Counted from the stretch's first letter, positions 28,628 to 37,512 are shown. The stretch: DNA of 64,000 nucleotides from Hymenobacter coccineus (GCF_001816125.1 NZ_MDZA01000222.1:1-64000); one strand, 5' to 3'. Notes: generated by a model from the letters alone, not told the origin. Program-made: numbers and translations.

Positions 28628-29410
28628 TCAGAGCGTTTTATTAAGCAGCGGCAAATTCAAAAGCCGCTGGTAGTAGGGGGAGGCCGCTACTTTGCGGCCC
28701 AGCGTGGAGGTGTGGCGTAGGTGGTGCGTATCGGTGCCTACAAAGTCCACGAGCCGCGCGTCAATCAGCTGTTCGGCAATCTTCTGCGCGGCGGGCGAGT
28801 AGTAGCCGGCCAGCGAATTCAGGTTGACTTGCAGCAGCACCCCGTAGTCGCGGCGTAGCTTCTCAATGTCGGCCAGCCGCCCGTAGAGGTAGGTGTAGCG
28901 CTCGGGGTGGGCCAGCACCGGCTGGTAGCCCTGCGCCTTCAGCTCGAAGATGGTTTCGAATAAATTAAGTGGCTCGTTCAGGTACGACGTCTCGAACAGC
29001 AGGTAGCGCTGGGGCCCCCCAAAGGTGAGCATCTCGGTGCCATCCGTCAGCTTTTGCCCCAGAAACTCGTCGAGGTAATACTCCGCCGCGCACTCCAGCA
29101 CCACATCGCCCAGGCCCGCGGCGGCGGCCGCCGTGCGCAGCAGCCCCAGGGCCCCCCGGATGCTCTCGGGCGTGTTTTTGTAAAAATCGCCCATGATGTG
29201 GGGCGTCATCACCAACCGCGTAAACCCCAACCGGCGCAGCTCGCGCAGCAGGGCCAGCGCGTCTTCCAGCGTCGCCGCACCATCGTCGAGGCCCGGCAGC
29301 AGGTGCGAGTGCATGTCGGTGCCCAGCGCCGCCAGGGCCCCATCCGGCGCGGGGCCCGCGGCAACGGGTGCGGCGGCCGGGCCAAAAAGCCGTTGCCAAA
29401 AAGTAGCCAT
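28628..29410 (-). CDS. CpsB/CapC-type tyrosine-protein phosphatase (PHP family)
   Basis: This metal-dependent PHP phosphatase removes phosphate from the tyrosine tail of the polysaccharide co-polymerase kinase. The 260-aa protein has the metal motifs DMHSHLLPGLDDG (about 32-44), MTPHIMGDFYKNTP, CAAEYYLDEFLG, LAHPERYTYLYG and FVGTDTHHLRH, in PHP order. It lies 27 bases after the Wzc-like kinase and 3 bases before the epimerase, all on one strand. Kinase and phosphatase therefore form a phosphorylation cycle that controls chain length and export. The N-terminal 30 residues are Ala/Pro-rich and outside the domain. Confidence 0.93.
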   Translation of the reverse strand: MATFWQRLFGPAAAPVAAGPAPDGALAALGTDMHSHLLPGLDDGAATLEDALALLRELRRLGFTRLVMTPHIMGDFYKNTPESIRGALGLLRTAAAAAGLGDVVLECAAEYYLDEFLGQKLTDGTEMLTFGGPQRYLLFETSYLNEPLNLFETIFELKAQGYQPVLAHPERYTYLYGRLADIEKLRRDYGVLLQVNLNSLAGYYSPAAQKIAEQLIDARLVDFVGTDTHHLRHTSTLGRKVAASPYYQRLLNLPLLNKTL

Positions 29411-29437
29411 CGGTATAGGTCGGGGCCCTGAAAAGAC

Positions 29438-31933
29438 CTACTTAAAGAGGCGGCCCAGCTTCTGCGCCAGCGTGGGGGGGGGCGCCGAGCCGTGGTCCTC
29501 GTAATAGCCTTGGCCGTACGTGCCGCTACCGTAGCCGTACCCGTACCCGTACCCGTAGCCATACGCGCCCTTCGACTGGGCATCGTTGAGAATAGTGCAC
29601 ATGCGGGTGAGGTTATTGGTGCGCATCAGGCGGTTCATATTCTTAATGAAGGCCTTGCGGGAGTAATCGGCCCGCACAATGTAAATCGGAATATCGGCCC
29701 GCCGCATGATCAGAATGCCGTCGGTTACCAGCCCCACCGGCGGCGTGTCGATCATCACCACATCGTAGCTTTCATACAACTCATTCAACATCTGGTCGAA
29801 CCGGGGGCTGAGGATGAGCTCGGACGGGTTAGGTGGCGTGGGCCCCGCCGAGATGAATTGCAGCGCGTCGATGGACGTGTGCTGAATGCATTCCGCCACC
29901 GAGTGCCGGTCAATCAGGATGGTGCTCACGCCCTTCACGTTTTCCGCCCCAAACGCCAGGTTCACCTTCGGCTTGCGCATGTCGAGGTCGAGCACAATCA
30001 CGCGCTGCCCCGACATGGCAATAATACCGGCCAGGTTAACCGTGACAAACGTTTTGCCCTCGCCCGATATCGTGGACGTCACCGAAATCAGCCGCTTTTT
30101 CTTGGCAGAGCTGATGAAGTCCAGATTGGTGCGAATGGAACGGATGGCTTCGGAAATGGCCGATTTGGGGTTGTCGTTCACCACTAGGCGCGACACCTCC
30201 ATCTTTTCCTTGTCGTAGGTGGGAATCACGCCCAACACGGCGGCCTGGGTGCTACGCTCCAACTCGCGGGTGTTCGTGATGGTGTTGTGCAGCAGGTACC
30301 GCACGGCTATCAGCCCAAGCCCTAGAAACAGGCCCCCGGCCAGCCCAATGGCGTAAACCATAAGCCGAACCGGCGAAATAGGTACCCGCGGTTCTGAAGC
30401 AGGAAACAAAATCTGGAAGTCAGCAGTGGTGCCGGCTTTTTGGATGTTGTAATCTACTTTTTTGCCCATCAGCATGGTGTACGTTCCCTCGGCCAAGGCG
30501 AGCGGACGTTGCAAGCGGGCCTGCTCGGTAGCCCGGCTAGGCAGCCCCTGTTGCTTAGCGTCAAGCTTGTTTTGCTGCCGGTCGAGCAGCGCGATTCTGT
30601 TGGCTAAAGCTTTGCGCGCCTGCGTAATCTGCCGTAAAATACTACTCAAGGTGTAATCCATCTGCGCATTCTTCTGCTGCACGGCCTCGGTGGCCCCAGT
30701 ATAAGAGCGCCTTACCCGCTCCTGGTCCCACTGCATGCCGTTGAGTTGACCCAACAGTTGGCTCAGCACGGGGTCGTTGATGTCTCCTAGGCCCGGGATG
30801 CTTTGCTCTACCGTCTCCTCCTCGTTCCGGGTAATGTGGGTTTGCTGCACCATACGGGATATGTCGCTCAGCAACACAAGGTTTTGGTTCAGCTTCAGCC
30901 GTTGCTCCTCTAAGTCCTCGCCCTTGGCAGCTAGCGCCGCCACCTCCGACCTCACGTCGTACGTCTTCGTTTGTTCAACAAAACCTTGGTAGCGGTTCTC
31001 GGCACGCTCCAAATTATCGTAATTAACTTCAAGCTGTTGGTCGAGGTAGCGAAGCGTGCGGGCGGTGTTTTCCTGCTCGCGCAACACCTTAGCCCGCTGG
31101 TACACCGTATCAACCTTATTGACGATGCGCTGGGCCTTCCTAGGGTTGAAGTCTGTAAAAGAAATCTGGATGGTGTTTGCGTCGGCGCTCGAAATATCGA
31201 CGGCCAGATTTTTTTCTAAGTAGGCATTTACCGTGCCTTGGTCTTGGATGGTGAAATGGTATTTTGCAGCTAAGGATGCGGGCCCAAAGTATTGCGTTGG
31301 CGTCACCTTCAAATCGAGGCCAGGTAGCGTTACCTGTTTCCCAAGCTCATACTCCCCATCCAAGGCTGTTCCCGGTCCGCTGTAGCTAATGCTGTAGCGC
31401 GTAGCACTGATAAATGCTAGGCTGATTTTTTGGTTATACAGCCCTTCGTCTTTAACTGTATACGCAATCCGGAACGGTGAAATACCATACAGCTCGCTTT
31501 CCAGTACCGTGCCTTGTACGTAATAATTCACGTACAAATCCAGCGAATCGCGCAGTTGTCTATAGATAATTTCTGATTTAATCAACTGAACCTCACCAGC
31601 TAGCTTGCTGCCAGCGCGGGGATCAGCAGTAGGCCCACCTAGCCCCACTACACCAGCTTCGCTGCGTTGGTCTATCTTAAGCAGCGAAGTAGACTTAAAT
31701 ACCGGTTTAGTGTAACGTAAATACAGCCAAGCTGCGGACCCTCCTAGGCCTAACAGCAATAGCAGCCACAGCAAGCTGCGCCGCGCCACCAGTGCCAGCG
31801 TGGATAAATCCAGCCCACCATCGGCTTCTTCGTCGGCCGCCACGCCAACGGTTGCGGCAGTAGGTGGCTCCGTGCCACCGTCGATGGCGTTGCGGATAAG
31901 AGCCTCTAGCTCCGCATTCTCGTTTATAGCCAT
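29438..31933 (-). CDS. Wzc-like polysaccharide co-polymerase with C-terminal tyrosine autokinase
   Basis: This inner-membrane chain-length regulator and BY-kinase drives capsule or exopolysaccharide assembly. The 831-aa protein has a first membrane span at about 50-72 (LLWLLLLLGLGGSAAWLYL). A Wzz domain with a long coiled-coil periplasmic arm follows (about 270-450). A second span is at about 520-545 (VYAIGLAGGLFLGLGLIAV). The cytoplasmic kinase has Walker A STISGEGKTF (about 618-627), Walker A' VIVLDLDMRKP and Walker B VVMIDTPPVG. The tail is a Tyr-rich cluster (GYGYGYGYGYGSGTYGQGYY), the autophosphorylation site. It follows wza by 65 bases and precedes the CpsB phosphatase. Confidence 0.95.
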   Translation of the reverse strand: MAINENAELEALIRNAIDGGTEPPTAATVGVAADEEADGGLDLSTLALVARRSLLWLLLLLGLGGSAAWLYLRYTKPVFKSTSLLKIDQRSEAGVVGLGGPTADPRAGSKLAGEVQLIKSEIIYRQLRDSLDLYVNYYVQGTVLESELYGISPFRIAYTVKDEGLYNQKISLAFISATRYSISYSGPGTALDGEYELGKQVTLPGLDLKVTPTQYFGPASLAAKYHFTIQDQGTVNAYLEKNLAVDISSADANTIQISFTDFNPRKAQRIVNKVDTVYQRAKVLREQENTARTLRYLDQQLEVNYDNLERAENRYQGFVEQTKTYDVRSEVAALAAKGEDLEEQRLKLNQNLVLLSDISRMVQQTHITRNEEETVEQSIPGLGDINDPVLSQLLGQLNGMQWDQERVRRSYTGATEAVQQKNAQMDYTLSSILRQITQARKALANRIALLDRQQNKLDAKQQGLPSRATEQARLQRPLALAEGTYTMLMGKKVDYNIQKAGTTADFQILFPASEPRVPISPVRLMVYAIGLAGGLFLGLGLIAVRYLLHNTITNTRELERSTQAAVLGVIPTYDKEKMEVSRLVVNDNPKSAISEAIRSIRTNLDFISSAKKKRLISVTSTISGEGKTFVTVNLAGIIAMSGQRVIVLDLDMRKPKVNLAFGAENVKGVSTILIDRHSVAECIQHTSIDALQFISAGPTPPNPSELILSPRFDQMLNELYESYDVVMIDTPPVGLVTDGILIMRRADIPIYIVRADYSRKAFIKNMNRLMRTNNLTRMCTILNDAQSKGAYGYGYGYGYGYGSGTYGQGYYEDHGSAPPPTLAQKLGRLFK
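29532..29566 (-). repeat. Hexanucleotide repeat coding the Tyr-Gly tail of the kinase
   Basis: Six six-base units run here (plus strand GTAGCC, three GTACCC, GTAGCC, ATACGC). They code Tyr-Gly pairs. Gain or loss of a unit keeps the frame and changes the number of phosphorylatable tyrosines, so slippage could tune the kinase tail. Confidence 0.8.
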
Positions 31934-31998
31934 TTTGATGGGTTTGATAATTCTATTATAATCAATAATTGTATAAAAAGATGTTTTGCCGATTCTTA

Positions 31999-32910
31999 TT
32001 ATTTGCTATTGTTAATAACCAAGTAAGTAATTGTAATAACCAGTGAAGTAATACTGGCTGCAAACCCGATAATGGGTGCCGAATCAGTCAGGTTTTCCAA
32101 TAATGGGCGGCGAATTGGATCGATGTAAATGACATCGTTTGGCTCCACTTGCAAATTGGCGCGCCGCATACCGGAAATTGTGGTCAGGTCTATCTGCTCT
32201 ATCTGAGGATATTTCAAATTGCCCCGGATAATGCGAATATTGTCAGCCCGGCCACCGTACCTATACAAGCTACTACCACCCCCGCCCCCGCCGTCTACGC
32301 CGCCGGCTAGGGCCAGCACTTCGAGCAGGTTCATGTTATCGTTCGTCAGCGGAATGACCCGGCCACCCTGGGACCCCAGTAAAATAATGCGGTTGTTGGT
32401 CACGCGCGTCATTACAAAAGGCTCAACGTAGTATTTGCCGTAGCTGATCTGGAGCACGCTGTCGGCCTGAAGCAGCGAAAGGCCACTCACCCTTACTCGG
32501 TTCACTAAAGGCAACCTGACAGTGCCATCGGCCTGCACCAAAAAAGAGGTTCCCGAGCCTTGCTGTCCGCCGCCCGACGAGCCACCGTTGGCGCCGGTCA
32601 TTCCGGTAATGGGGGCCCCACCCGTACCGCCAAATTGCAACTCACCGTTGGGGTCCAGAATCCGCTCGCCTTTATTGGTGTTGACGCGGACTTCGAGGTA
32701 GTCGTTGGGTTGGATGAGGTAATTGCGCGCTGTCCGGTTCACCGCTACTCGGAGCTTGGCTGTATCGATGGCCCGGCCGCGCTCGTCGGTGAGGCGGAAC
32801 ATGGTGCGCTGGTTGTAGTAGCGCGTCGAAGCACACGAAGAGAACAGCAGTGCGGTCAGCAGGCAGCCAAGGAAGAGTTGCCCGAAACGGCCGGAAATAG
32901 AAGGGGACAT
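31999..32910 (-). CDS. Wza-like polysaccharide export lipoprotein
   Basis: This is an outer-membrane polysaccharide exporter of the OPX family. It is 303 aa from MSPSISGRFGQLFLGCLLTA (three codons into the ORF). The lipobox (LLFSSC) lies at about residue 25. The poly_export domain contains YLIQPNDYLEVRVNTNKGER, then two SLBB-like parts (GTVRLPLVNRVRVSGLSLLQ, IILLGSQGGRVIPLTNDNMN). A Gly/Ser-rich insertion (GGSSGGGQQGSG) lies in the first domain. The C-terminal span is PIIGFAASITSLVITITYLV. It heads the operon wza-wzc-cpsB-epimerase. A -7 box lies at 32,991-32,998. Confidence 0.92.
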   Translation of the reverse strand: MSPSISGRFGQLFLGCLLTALLFSSCASTRYYNQRTMFRLTDERGRAIDTAKLRVAVNRTARNYLIQPNDYLEVRVNTNKGERILDPNGELQFGGTGGAPITGMTGANGGSSGGGQQGSGTSFLVQADGTVRLPLVNRVRVSGLSLLQADSVLQISYGKYYVEPFVMTRVTNNRIILLGSQGGRVIPLTNDNMNLLEVLALAGGVDGGGGGGSSLYRYGGRADNIRIIRGNLKYPQIEQIDLTTISGMRRANLQVEPNDVIYIDPIRRPLLENLTDSAPIIGFAASITSLVITITYLVINNSK

Positions 32911-32990
32911 GCAGACCAAAAAGGTGCTGATAATAGGAATGATTTAACGGAACGTTCGTCGGGGATTAGCAGAATGCTCCTGAAAAGCTT

Positions 32991-32998
32991 CAAAAGTA
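32991..32998 (-). promoter_or_regulatory. -7 promoter element for the wza operon
   Basis: The minus strand reads TACTTTTG, an exact match to the Bacteroidota -7 consensus TAnnTTTG, 80 bases before the wza start. I see no clear -33 TTTG at the right distance. Confidence 0.5.
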
Positions 32999-33074
32999 AC
33001 ACGTTTGCTTCATGCGGCTGATGCAATGCGTTATATATGGGAGGCAACCTTAAGATTTTCAACTGGTAGGGGCG

Positions 33075-33082
33075 TACTTTTG
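33075..33082 (+). promoter_or_regulatory. -7 promoter element for the acyl-CoA dehydrogenase gene
   Basis: TACTTTTG matches TAnnTTTG exactly and lies 78 bases before the ATG. It is divergent from the wza promoter about 80 bases away. Confidence 0.5.
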
Positions 33083-33160
33083 CGTATCACGAACTAGCGT
33101 TAGTTAGCTGTGCGTTTTAGTCCTGATTCTTATTCTCTTATTCCCACCCATCACTTGCTT

Positions 33161-34300
33161 ATGGAAGCCGTAGCCACCGAGAACCAAACCCTGATTGCGC
33201 AAATGGTGCGCGACTTTGGGGCCCAGTACATTCAGCCCCACATCATGGAGTGGGACGAAAGCCAGGAGTTTCCCCGCGACGTGTTTCGCCGGTTGGGCGA
33301 GCTGGGGCTGATGGGTGTGCTGGTGCCCACCGAGTACGGTGGGGCCGGCTTTGGCTATCCCGAGTACGTGACGGCCATTGCCGAGTTGTCGCGCATCGAC
33401 GGCAGCATTGGCCTGAGCATGGCGGCGCACAACTCGCTGTGCACAGGCCACATCTTGCAGCACGCCTCGGAAGCTCAGAAGCAGCAGTACCTGCCCCGCC
33501 TGGCCTCGGGCGAGTGGCTGGGGGCCTGGGGCCTCACCGAGCCCAACACGGGCTCCGATGCCGGCAACATGCGCACCACGGCCACGCTCGACGGCGACGC
33601 CTACGTGCTGAACGGGGCCAAAAACTTCATTACCCACGGCAAGTCCGGCGACGTAGCCGTGGTCATTGCCCGCACCGGCGAGGTGGGCGACTCGCACGGC
33701 ATGACGGCCTTCATCGTGGAGCGCGGCACGCCGGGCTTCGCGGCCGGACGCAAGGAGAATAAGCTGGGCATGCGCGCTTCCGAAACCACGGAAATGATTT
33801 TCACCGATTGCCGCGTGCCCGTGGCGAACGTCATCGGCGCGGTAGGGGAGGGATTTGTGCAGTCGCTGAAGGTGCTCGACGGTGGGCGCATTAGCATTGC
33901 AGCCCTCAGCCTGGGCATTGCCCAGGGGGCCCTGGACGCGGCCATCCAGTACAGCAAGGAGCGCCAGCAGTTCAACAAGCCCATCAGCCAGTTCCAGGGC
34001 ATCGCCTTCAAACTGGCCGACATGGCCACCGAAATCGAAGCCGCTCGCCTGCTCACCTACCGCGCCGCGGAGATGAAGGACGCCGGCCTGAACGTGAACC
34101 GCGAATCGGCCATGGCCAAGCTCTACGCCTCCGAGGTGAGCGTGCGCGTGGCCAACGAAGCGGTGCAGATTTTTGGCGGCTACGGCTATACCAAGGACTA
34201 CCCGGTAGAGAAGTTTTACCGCGACGCCAAGCTGTGCACCATTGGCGAAGGCACCAGTGAAATTCAGAAACTGGTAATTGCCCGCACGTTGCTGAAGTAA
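33161..34300 (+). CDS. Acyl-CoA dehydrogenase
   Basis: This FAD enzyme makes the trans-2,3 double bond in acyl-CoA in the first step of beta-oxidation. The 379-aa protein starts at [20 protein letters not shown] (the ORF's 17 earlier codons lie in the leader). The signatures [20 protein letters not shown] and [20 protein letters not shown] are present, and [20 protein letters not shown] is followed by the catalytic Glu in IGEGTSEIQ near the C-terminus. The size and motif place it with short/medium-chain or butyryl-CoA types. It is a single gene with its own promoter and a hairpin after it. Confidence 0.96.
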   Translation: MEAVATENQTLIAQMVRDFGAQYIQPHIMEWDESQEFPRDVFRRLGELGLMGVLVPTEYGGAGFGYPEYVTAIAELSRIDGSIGLSMAAHNSLCTGHILQHASEAQKQQYLPRLASGEWLGAWGLTEPNTGSDAGNMRTTATLDGDAYVLNGAKNFITHGKSGDVAVVIARTGEVGDSHGMTAFIVERGTPGFAAGRKENKLGMRASETTEMIFTDCRVPVANVIGAVGEGFVQSLKVLDGGRISIAALSLGIAQGALDAAIQYSKERQQFNKPISQFQGIAFKLADMATEIEAARLLTYRAAEMKDAGLNVNRESAMAKLYASEVSVRVANEAVQIFGGYGYTKDYPVEKFYRDAKLCTIGEGTSEIQKLVIARTLLK

Positions 34301-34317
34301 ATCAGTGATTTTGCCTG

Positions 34318-34402
34318 GTTGACCGTGATTACGCTGATTTTTTCTGCTTAGCGATGGCTCTGGACTGGCCCGCTGAAAAAAAAACAGCGTAATCGCGGTT
34401 AA
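34318..34402. repeat. Imperfect inverted repeat after the acyl-CoA dehydrogenase gene
   Basis: GTGATTACGCTGATTTTTT near 34,325-34,343 pairs with AAAAAACAGCGTAATCGC near 34,379-34,396. The stem includes the A and T runs, so it may serve as a terminator. It is not perfect. Confidence 0.5.
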
Positions 34403-34420
34403 TCATTACTAATCAATGAT

Positions 34421-34428
34421 TATCTTTG
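34421..34428 (+). promoter_or_regulatory. -7 promoter element for rpsU
   Basis: TATCTTTG matches TAnnTTTG and lies 50 bases before the rpsU ATG. Confidence 0.5.
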
Positions 34429-34478
34429 CGGCCCGATTTACTCGGCTTCCCGCCTGACATTTTTTCGAAATCCCTGAT

Positions 34479-34673
34479 ATGATCATCATCCAAATCAAAG
34501 ACAACGAGTCGGTTGACCGCGCCCTGAAACGCTTCAAAAAGAAATTCGAGCGCACCGGTGTGCTGAAAGAGCTGCGTCGCCGCACGTTCTTCCAGAAGCC
34601 GAGCGTGACGGATCGCAAGCTGAAGCAGAAGGCTGTGTACAAGCTGGCCACCTACGGCACGCCCAACGAATAG
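34479..34673 (+). CDS. rpsU: 30S ribosomal protein S21
   Basis: S21 is a small basic protein of the 30S subunit near the anti-Shine-Dalgarno end of 16S rRNA. The 64-aa protein ([40 protein letters not shown]) has the usual length and the Bacteroidota-type start. A TAnnTTTG promoter lies upstream and a strong hairpin terminator directly after. xerC and hpf follow, as is typical of this phylum. Confidence 0.97.
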   Translation: MIIIQIKDNESVDRALKRFKKKFERTGVLKELRRRTFFQKPSVTDRKLKQKAVYKLATYGTPNE

Positions 34674-34690
34674 GCTCCTGTTTTGTGGAT

Positions 34691-34736
34691 AAAAAACCGG
34701 CTGGTTGGCCCCTTGGGGCCCGCCAGCCGGTTTTTT
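34691..34736 (+). terminator. rpsU terminator
   Basis: AAAAAACCGGCTGG pairs with CCAGCCGGTTTTTT (arms at 34,691-34,704 and 34,723-34,736; inner stem GGCCCC..GGGGCC). It is a classic intrinsic terminator 17 bases after the stop codon. Confidence 0.85.
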
Positions 34737-34789
34737 CGAATCGGCTAAGGCTAAATGCCGCGGGTAAATAAAAAAATAGTACTTTGGAC

Positions 34790-34816
34790 GCCCGGCCCCA
34801 CAAGCCGGGCTTTTTT
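34790..34816 (+). terminator. Terminator-shaped hairpin just before the xerC start codon
   Basis: GCCCGGC (34,790-34,796) pairs perfectly with GCCGGGC (34,804-34,810), followed at once by TTTTTT (34,811-34,816). The xerC ATG is only 10 bases further on. A -7-like box (TACTTTG) sits just upstream of the stem. This could be a leader attenuator or a second stop for rpsU transcripts. Confidence 0.6.
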
Positions 34817-34825
34817 GTTGTTCGC

Positions 34826-35704
34826 ATGGAGGCGTTTTTTGATTTTTTGCAGTTCGAGCGGCGCTACAGTCCGCACACTGTGCTTTCGTACCGCACCGAC
34901 CTGGGCCAGTTTGCCGCTTACCTGCTGGCGGAAGGCGACGCGGAGGGCCCCCAGCAGGCCACGCACCACACCATCCGCGGCTGGGTGGTGGCCCTGATGC
35001 AGCAAGACCTGGACCCGCGCACCGTAAACCGAAAAGTGGCTTGCCTGCGCTCGTACTACAAATTCCTGCTGCGTACCAACGCCATTGCGGCCAACCCCAT
35101 GTTGCGCATCAAGGCCCCCAAAATGGCTAAAAAGCTGCCCGAATTCGTGCCCGAGGCGGCGCTGAATGGGCTGCTGAACTCGTTTGAGTTTGAAGACTCC
35201 TTTGCCGGGCAACGCGACCAACTGGTGCTGGAGATGCTGTACGGCACGGGCATCCGCCTCTCGGAGCTGCTAGGCATGGAGGCGGCCGATGTGAGCCTGC
35301 CCGGCGGCACGGTGCGCGTCACGGGCAAGGGCAACAAGCAGCGCCTCGTGCCGCTTAACCCCACACTGCTGCAAGTATTGGCCAAGTACCAAGCCCGCCG
35401 GGCCCACGAGTTTGGGGCCCTGCCGGGGCCCCTGCTGCTCACCGATAAGGGCGCGCCGCTCTACGAAAAGCACGTGTACCGTACCGTGAAGCAATATTTG
35501 AGCACCGTCACCACGTCGGCGGCGCAGCAGCACCCGCACGCGCTGCGCCACGCCTTTGCCACGCACTTGCTAGGCAAGGGCGCCGACCTCAACGCCATCA
35601 AGGAACTGCTGGGCCACGCCAGCCTGGCGGCCACCCAGGTGTACACCCATATGTCCGTCGACCGCCTAAAATCCGTATTTGATCAGGCCCACCCGCGGGC
35701 TTAA
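34826..35704 (+). CDS. Tyrosine recombinase XerC/XerD
   Basis: Xer recombinases resolve chromosome dimers at dif. The 292-aa protein starts MEAFFDFLQFERRYSPHTVL (14 codons into the ORF). It has the SAM-like N-terminal core-binding domain (to about residue 95) and a catalytic domain with Arg in YGTGIRLSELL and Lys in VTGKGNKQR. HALRHAFATH gives His-x-x-Arg, LLGHASLAATQ gives His, and the nucleophile Tyr is in VYTHMS. All six catalytic residues are present. It lies between rpsU and hpf, the position usual in Bacteroidota, where it is generally annotated xerC. C or D cannot be decided from one copy. Confidence 0.92.
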   Translation: MEAFFDFLQFERRYSPHTVLSYRTDLGQFAAYLLAEGDAEGPQQATHHTIRGWVVALMQQDLDPRTVNRKVACLRSYYKFLLRTNAIAANPMLRIKAPKMAKKLPEFVPEAALNGLLNSFEFEDSFAGQRDQLVLEMLYGTGIRLSELLGMEAADVSLPGGTVRVTGKGNKQRLVPLNPTLLQVLAKYQARRAHEFGALPGPLLLTDKGAPLYEKHVYRTVKQYLSTVTTSAAQQHPHALRHAFATHLLGKGADLNAIKELLGHASLAATQVYTHMSVDRLKSVFDQAHPRA

Positions 35705-35750
35705 ACGCGGGGTTTGCTAATTTCTTCACCCTCAATTCCTTCTTCGCCCT

Positions 35751-36053
35751 ATGAAAGTTCAGATGAATGCGGTGCATTTCACTGCCGACCAAAAGCTGCT
35801 CGATTTTATCCAGCAGCGGCTCAATAAGCTGGAAACCTTTTACGATAAAGTGACCGGCGGAGAAGTTATTTTGCGAGTCAATAACAAAGATGGCGCGGCC
35901 AATAAAACCGTCGAGATAAAGCTGCTGGTACCCGGCGGCACCCTGTTCAGCGAGGAAGATGCTACTTCGTTCGAAGCCGCGACCGATGCGGCCACCGAAA
36001 ACCTGCGCCGCCAAATTGTGAAGCACAAGGAAAAAACCTTGCAAACCCACTAG
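35751..36053 (+). CDS. hpf: Ribosome hibernation-promoting factor (HPF/YfiA family, short form)
   Basis: HPF binds the 30S decoding region and inactivates ribosomes in slow growth. The 100-aa protein (MKVQMNAVHFTADQKLLDFI, QRLNKLETFYDKVTGGEVIL) has the conserved YDKV and the second-half helix with FEAATDAATENLRRQIVKHK. It is short: there is no C-terminal dimerisation domain of the long form. It ends the rpsU-xer-hpf cluster. The tRNA-tuf cluster that I expect next is about 17.6 kb away. Confidence 0.93.
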   Translation: MKVQMNAVHFTADQKLLDFIQQRLNKLETFYDKVTGGEVILRVNNKDGAANKTVEIKLLVPGGTLFSEEDATSFEAATDAATENLRRQIVKHKEKTLQTH

Positions 36054-36100
36054 TACCGAACCAACGGCCGGCGTCTGCCAACCGTCAGCCATCCACATAA

Positions 36101-36140
36101 AAAAGGGGCCCCAACTGATTCACTCAGTCGGGGCCCCTTT
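36101..36140. terminator. Two-way terminator between hpf and metK
   Basis: AAAAGGGGCCCC and ACTGA pair with TCAGT and GGGGCCCCTTT around a 5-base loop, with A and T runs on the two sides. It serves the convergent hpf and metK genes. Confidence 0.85.
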
Positions 36141-36166
36141 CGTTACCGAAAAACTAACCGCGGGCC

Positions 36167-37429
36167 TTACAGGCCGAAGGCTGCCTTGATTTTGGGCACG
36201 TAGTCGAGCTTTTCCCAAGTAAAGGTTTCGAAGATTTTTACCTCGCCATTGGGCATGGTGACTTGCTTGCTGCCGGGCGTGCGGCCCATATGGCCGTAGG
36301 CGGCGGTTTCACCGAAAATAGGATTTTGCAGGCCTAGGCGCTGCACAATGGCGTAGGGGCGCAGGTCGAACAGCTCCTTCACCTTGCTGGCGATGGCGCC
36401 GTTGGACAGCGGTTTGCCGTCGGGCCCCAGCGCCTTAGTGCTGCCGTAAGTGTCTACGAACACACCCACCGGCTCGGCCACGCCGATGGCGTAGGCCACT
36501 TGCACGAGGGCGTGGTCGGCAACGCCAGCGGCCACCAGGTTTTTGGCAATGTGGCGGGTGGCGTAGGCCGCCGAGCGGTCCACTTTGCTCGAGTCTTTGC
36601 CCGAGAAGGCACCGCCGCCGTGGGCCCCTTTGCCGCCGTAGGTATCCACGATGATCTTGCGGCCGGTGAGGCCTGAGTCGCCGTGGGGGCCCCCGATAAC
36701 GAATTTGCCCGTGGGATTGATGTGGTAGGTGATGTCGTCGGTGAAGAGCTTCTGCACGTCGGGGCCCAAGCTGGCCAGCACGCGCGGTACGAGCACGGCT
36801 TGCACATCGGCCTTAATTTTAGCCAGCATGGTGGCCTCGTCGGCGTCGAACTCGTCGTGCTGGGTGCTCACCACGATGGTGTCGATGGCCTCCGGGGTGC
36901 CGTTGTCGGCGTAGCGAATCGTGACCTGGCTCTTGGCGTCGGGGCGCAGGTAAGGCATGTCGCGAGCCTCGCGCCGGATGGCGGCCAACTCTTGCAGCAG
37001 GCGGTGCGAGAGGTCGAGGGCCAGGGGCATGTAGTTGTCGCTCTCGCGGGTGGCGTAGCCAAACATCATGCCCTGGTCGCCGGCGCCCTGGTCTTCGGCC
37101 GTGGCGCGCACCACGCCCTGGTTGATGTCGGGCGACTGCTCGTGCAGGCGGTTCATTACCTCGCAGGTGTCGGCGTTGAAGAGGTACTCGGGCTTGTCGT
37201 AGCCAATGCGGCGGATGGTGGCCCGGATGAAAGGCTCGGCGTCCACGCGGGCCGTCGATTTGATTTCGCCGGCCACCAGCGCGAAATCGGTGGTCACCAG
37301 GGTTTCGCAGGCTACTTTGGCGGCCGGGTCCTGCCGCAGGTATTCGTCCAGGATGGCGTCGGAAATCTGGTCCGCAACTTTATCGGGATGGCCTTCCGAA
37401 ACCGATTCGGAGGTGAACAGGTAGGGCAT
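36167..37429 (-). CDS. metK: S-adenosylmethionine synthase
   Basis: MetK makes SAM from methionine and ATP. The 420-aa protein starts MPYLFTSESVSEGHPDKVAD, with the ATP-binding GHPDK. It continues with GAGDQGMMFGYAT and TPEAIDTIVVSTQHDE, then the P-loop-like GGPHGDSGLTGRKIIVDTYG and GGGAFSGKDSSKVDRSAAYA. It has full length and all signatures. The stop is 26 bases from the shared terminator. Its probable promoter (-7 TAGTTTTG) overlaps the stop codon of the upstream methyltransferase gene. The neighbourhood (methyltransferase, ahcY) forms a SAM make-use-recycle group. Confidence 0.98.
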   Translation of the reverse strand: MPYLFTSESVSEGHPDKVADQISDAILDEYLRQDPAAKVACETLVTTDFALVAGEIKSTARVDAEPFIRATIRRIGYDKPEYLFNADTCEVMNRLHEQSPDINQGVVRATAEDQGAGDQGMMFGYATRESDNYMPLALDLSHRLLQELAAIRREARDMPYLRPDAKSQVTIRYADNGTPEAIDTIVVSTQHDEFDADEATMLAKIKADVQAVLVPRVLASLGPDVQKLFTDDITYHINPTGKFVIGGPHGDSGLTGRKIIVDTYGGKGAHGGGAFSGKDSSKVDRSAAYATRHIAKNLVAAGVADHALVQVAYAIGVAEPVGVFVDTYGSTKALGPDGKPLSNGAIASKVKELFDLRPYAIVQRLGLQNPIFGETAAYGHMGRTPGSKQVTMPNGEVKIFETFTWEKLDYVPKIKAAFGL

Positions 37430-37504
37430 AGAACGGGAAGAGAAGCAATAAAAAGCAAAAAAACCAACCGCTTACGCGGTCAAAGCCACCGCGTGGGCGA
37501 ACGG

Positions 37505-37512
37505 CAAAACTA
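37505..37512 (-). promoter_or_regulatory. -7 promoter element of metK, overlapping the upstream stop codon
   Basis: The minus strand reads TAGTTTTG (TAnnTTTG). Its TAG is the stop codon of the methyltransferase gene (37,510-37,512). The metK leader would be about 70 bases. There is no clear -33 box. Confidence 0.5.

Noticed and set aside
37430-37505. Possible SAM riboswitch in the metK leader
   Set aside because: The leader is only about 70 bases and shows no SAM-I or SAM-II style conserved core; only a short GC hairpin is possible.
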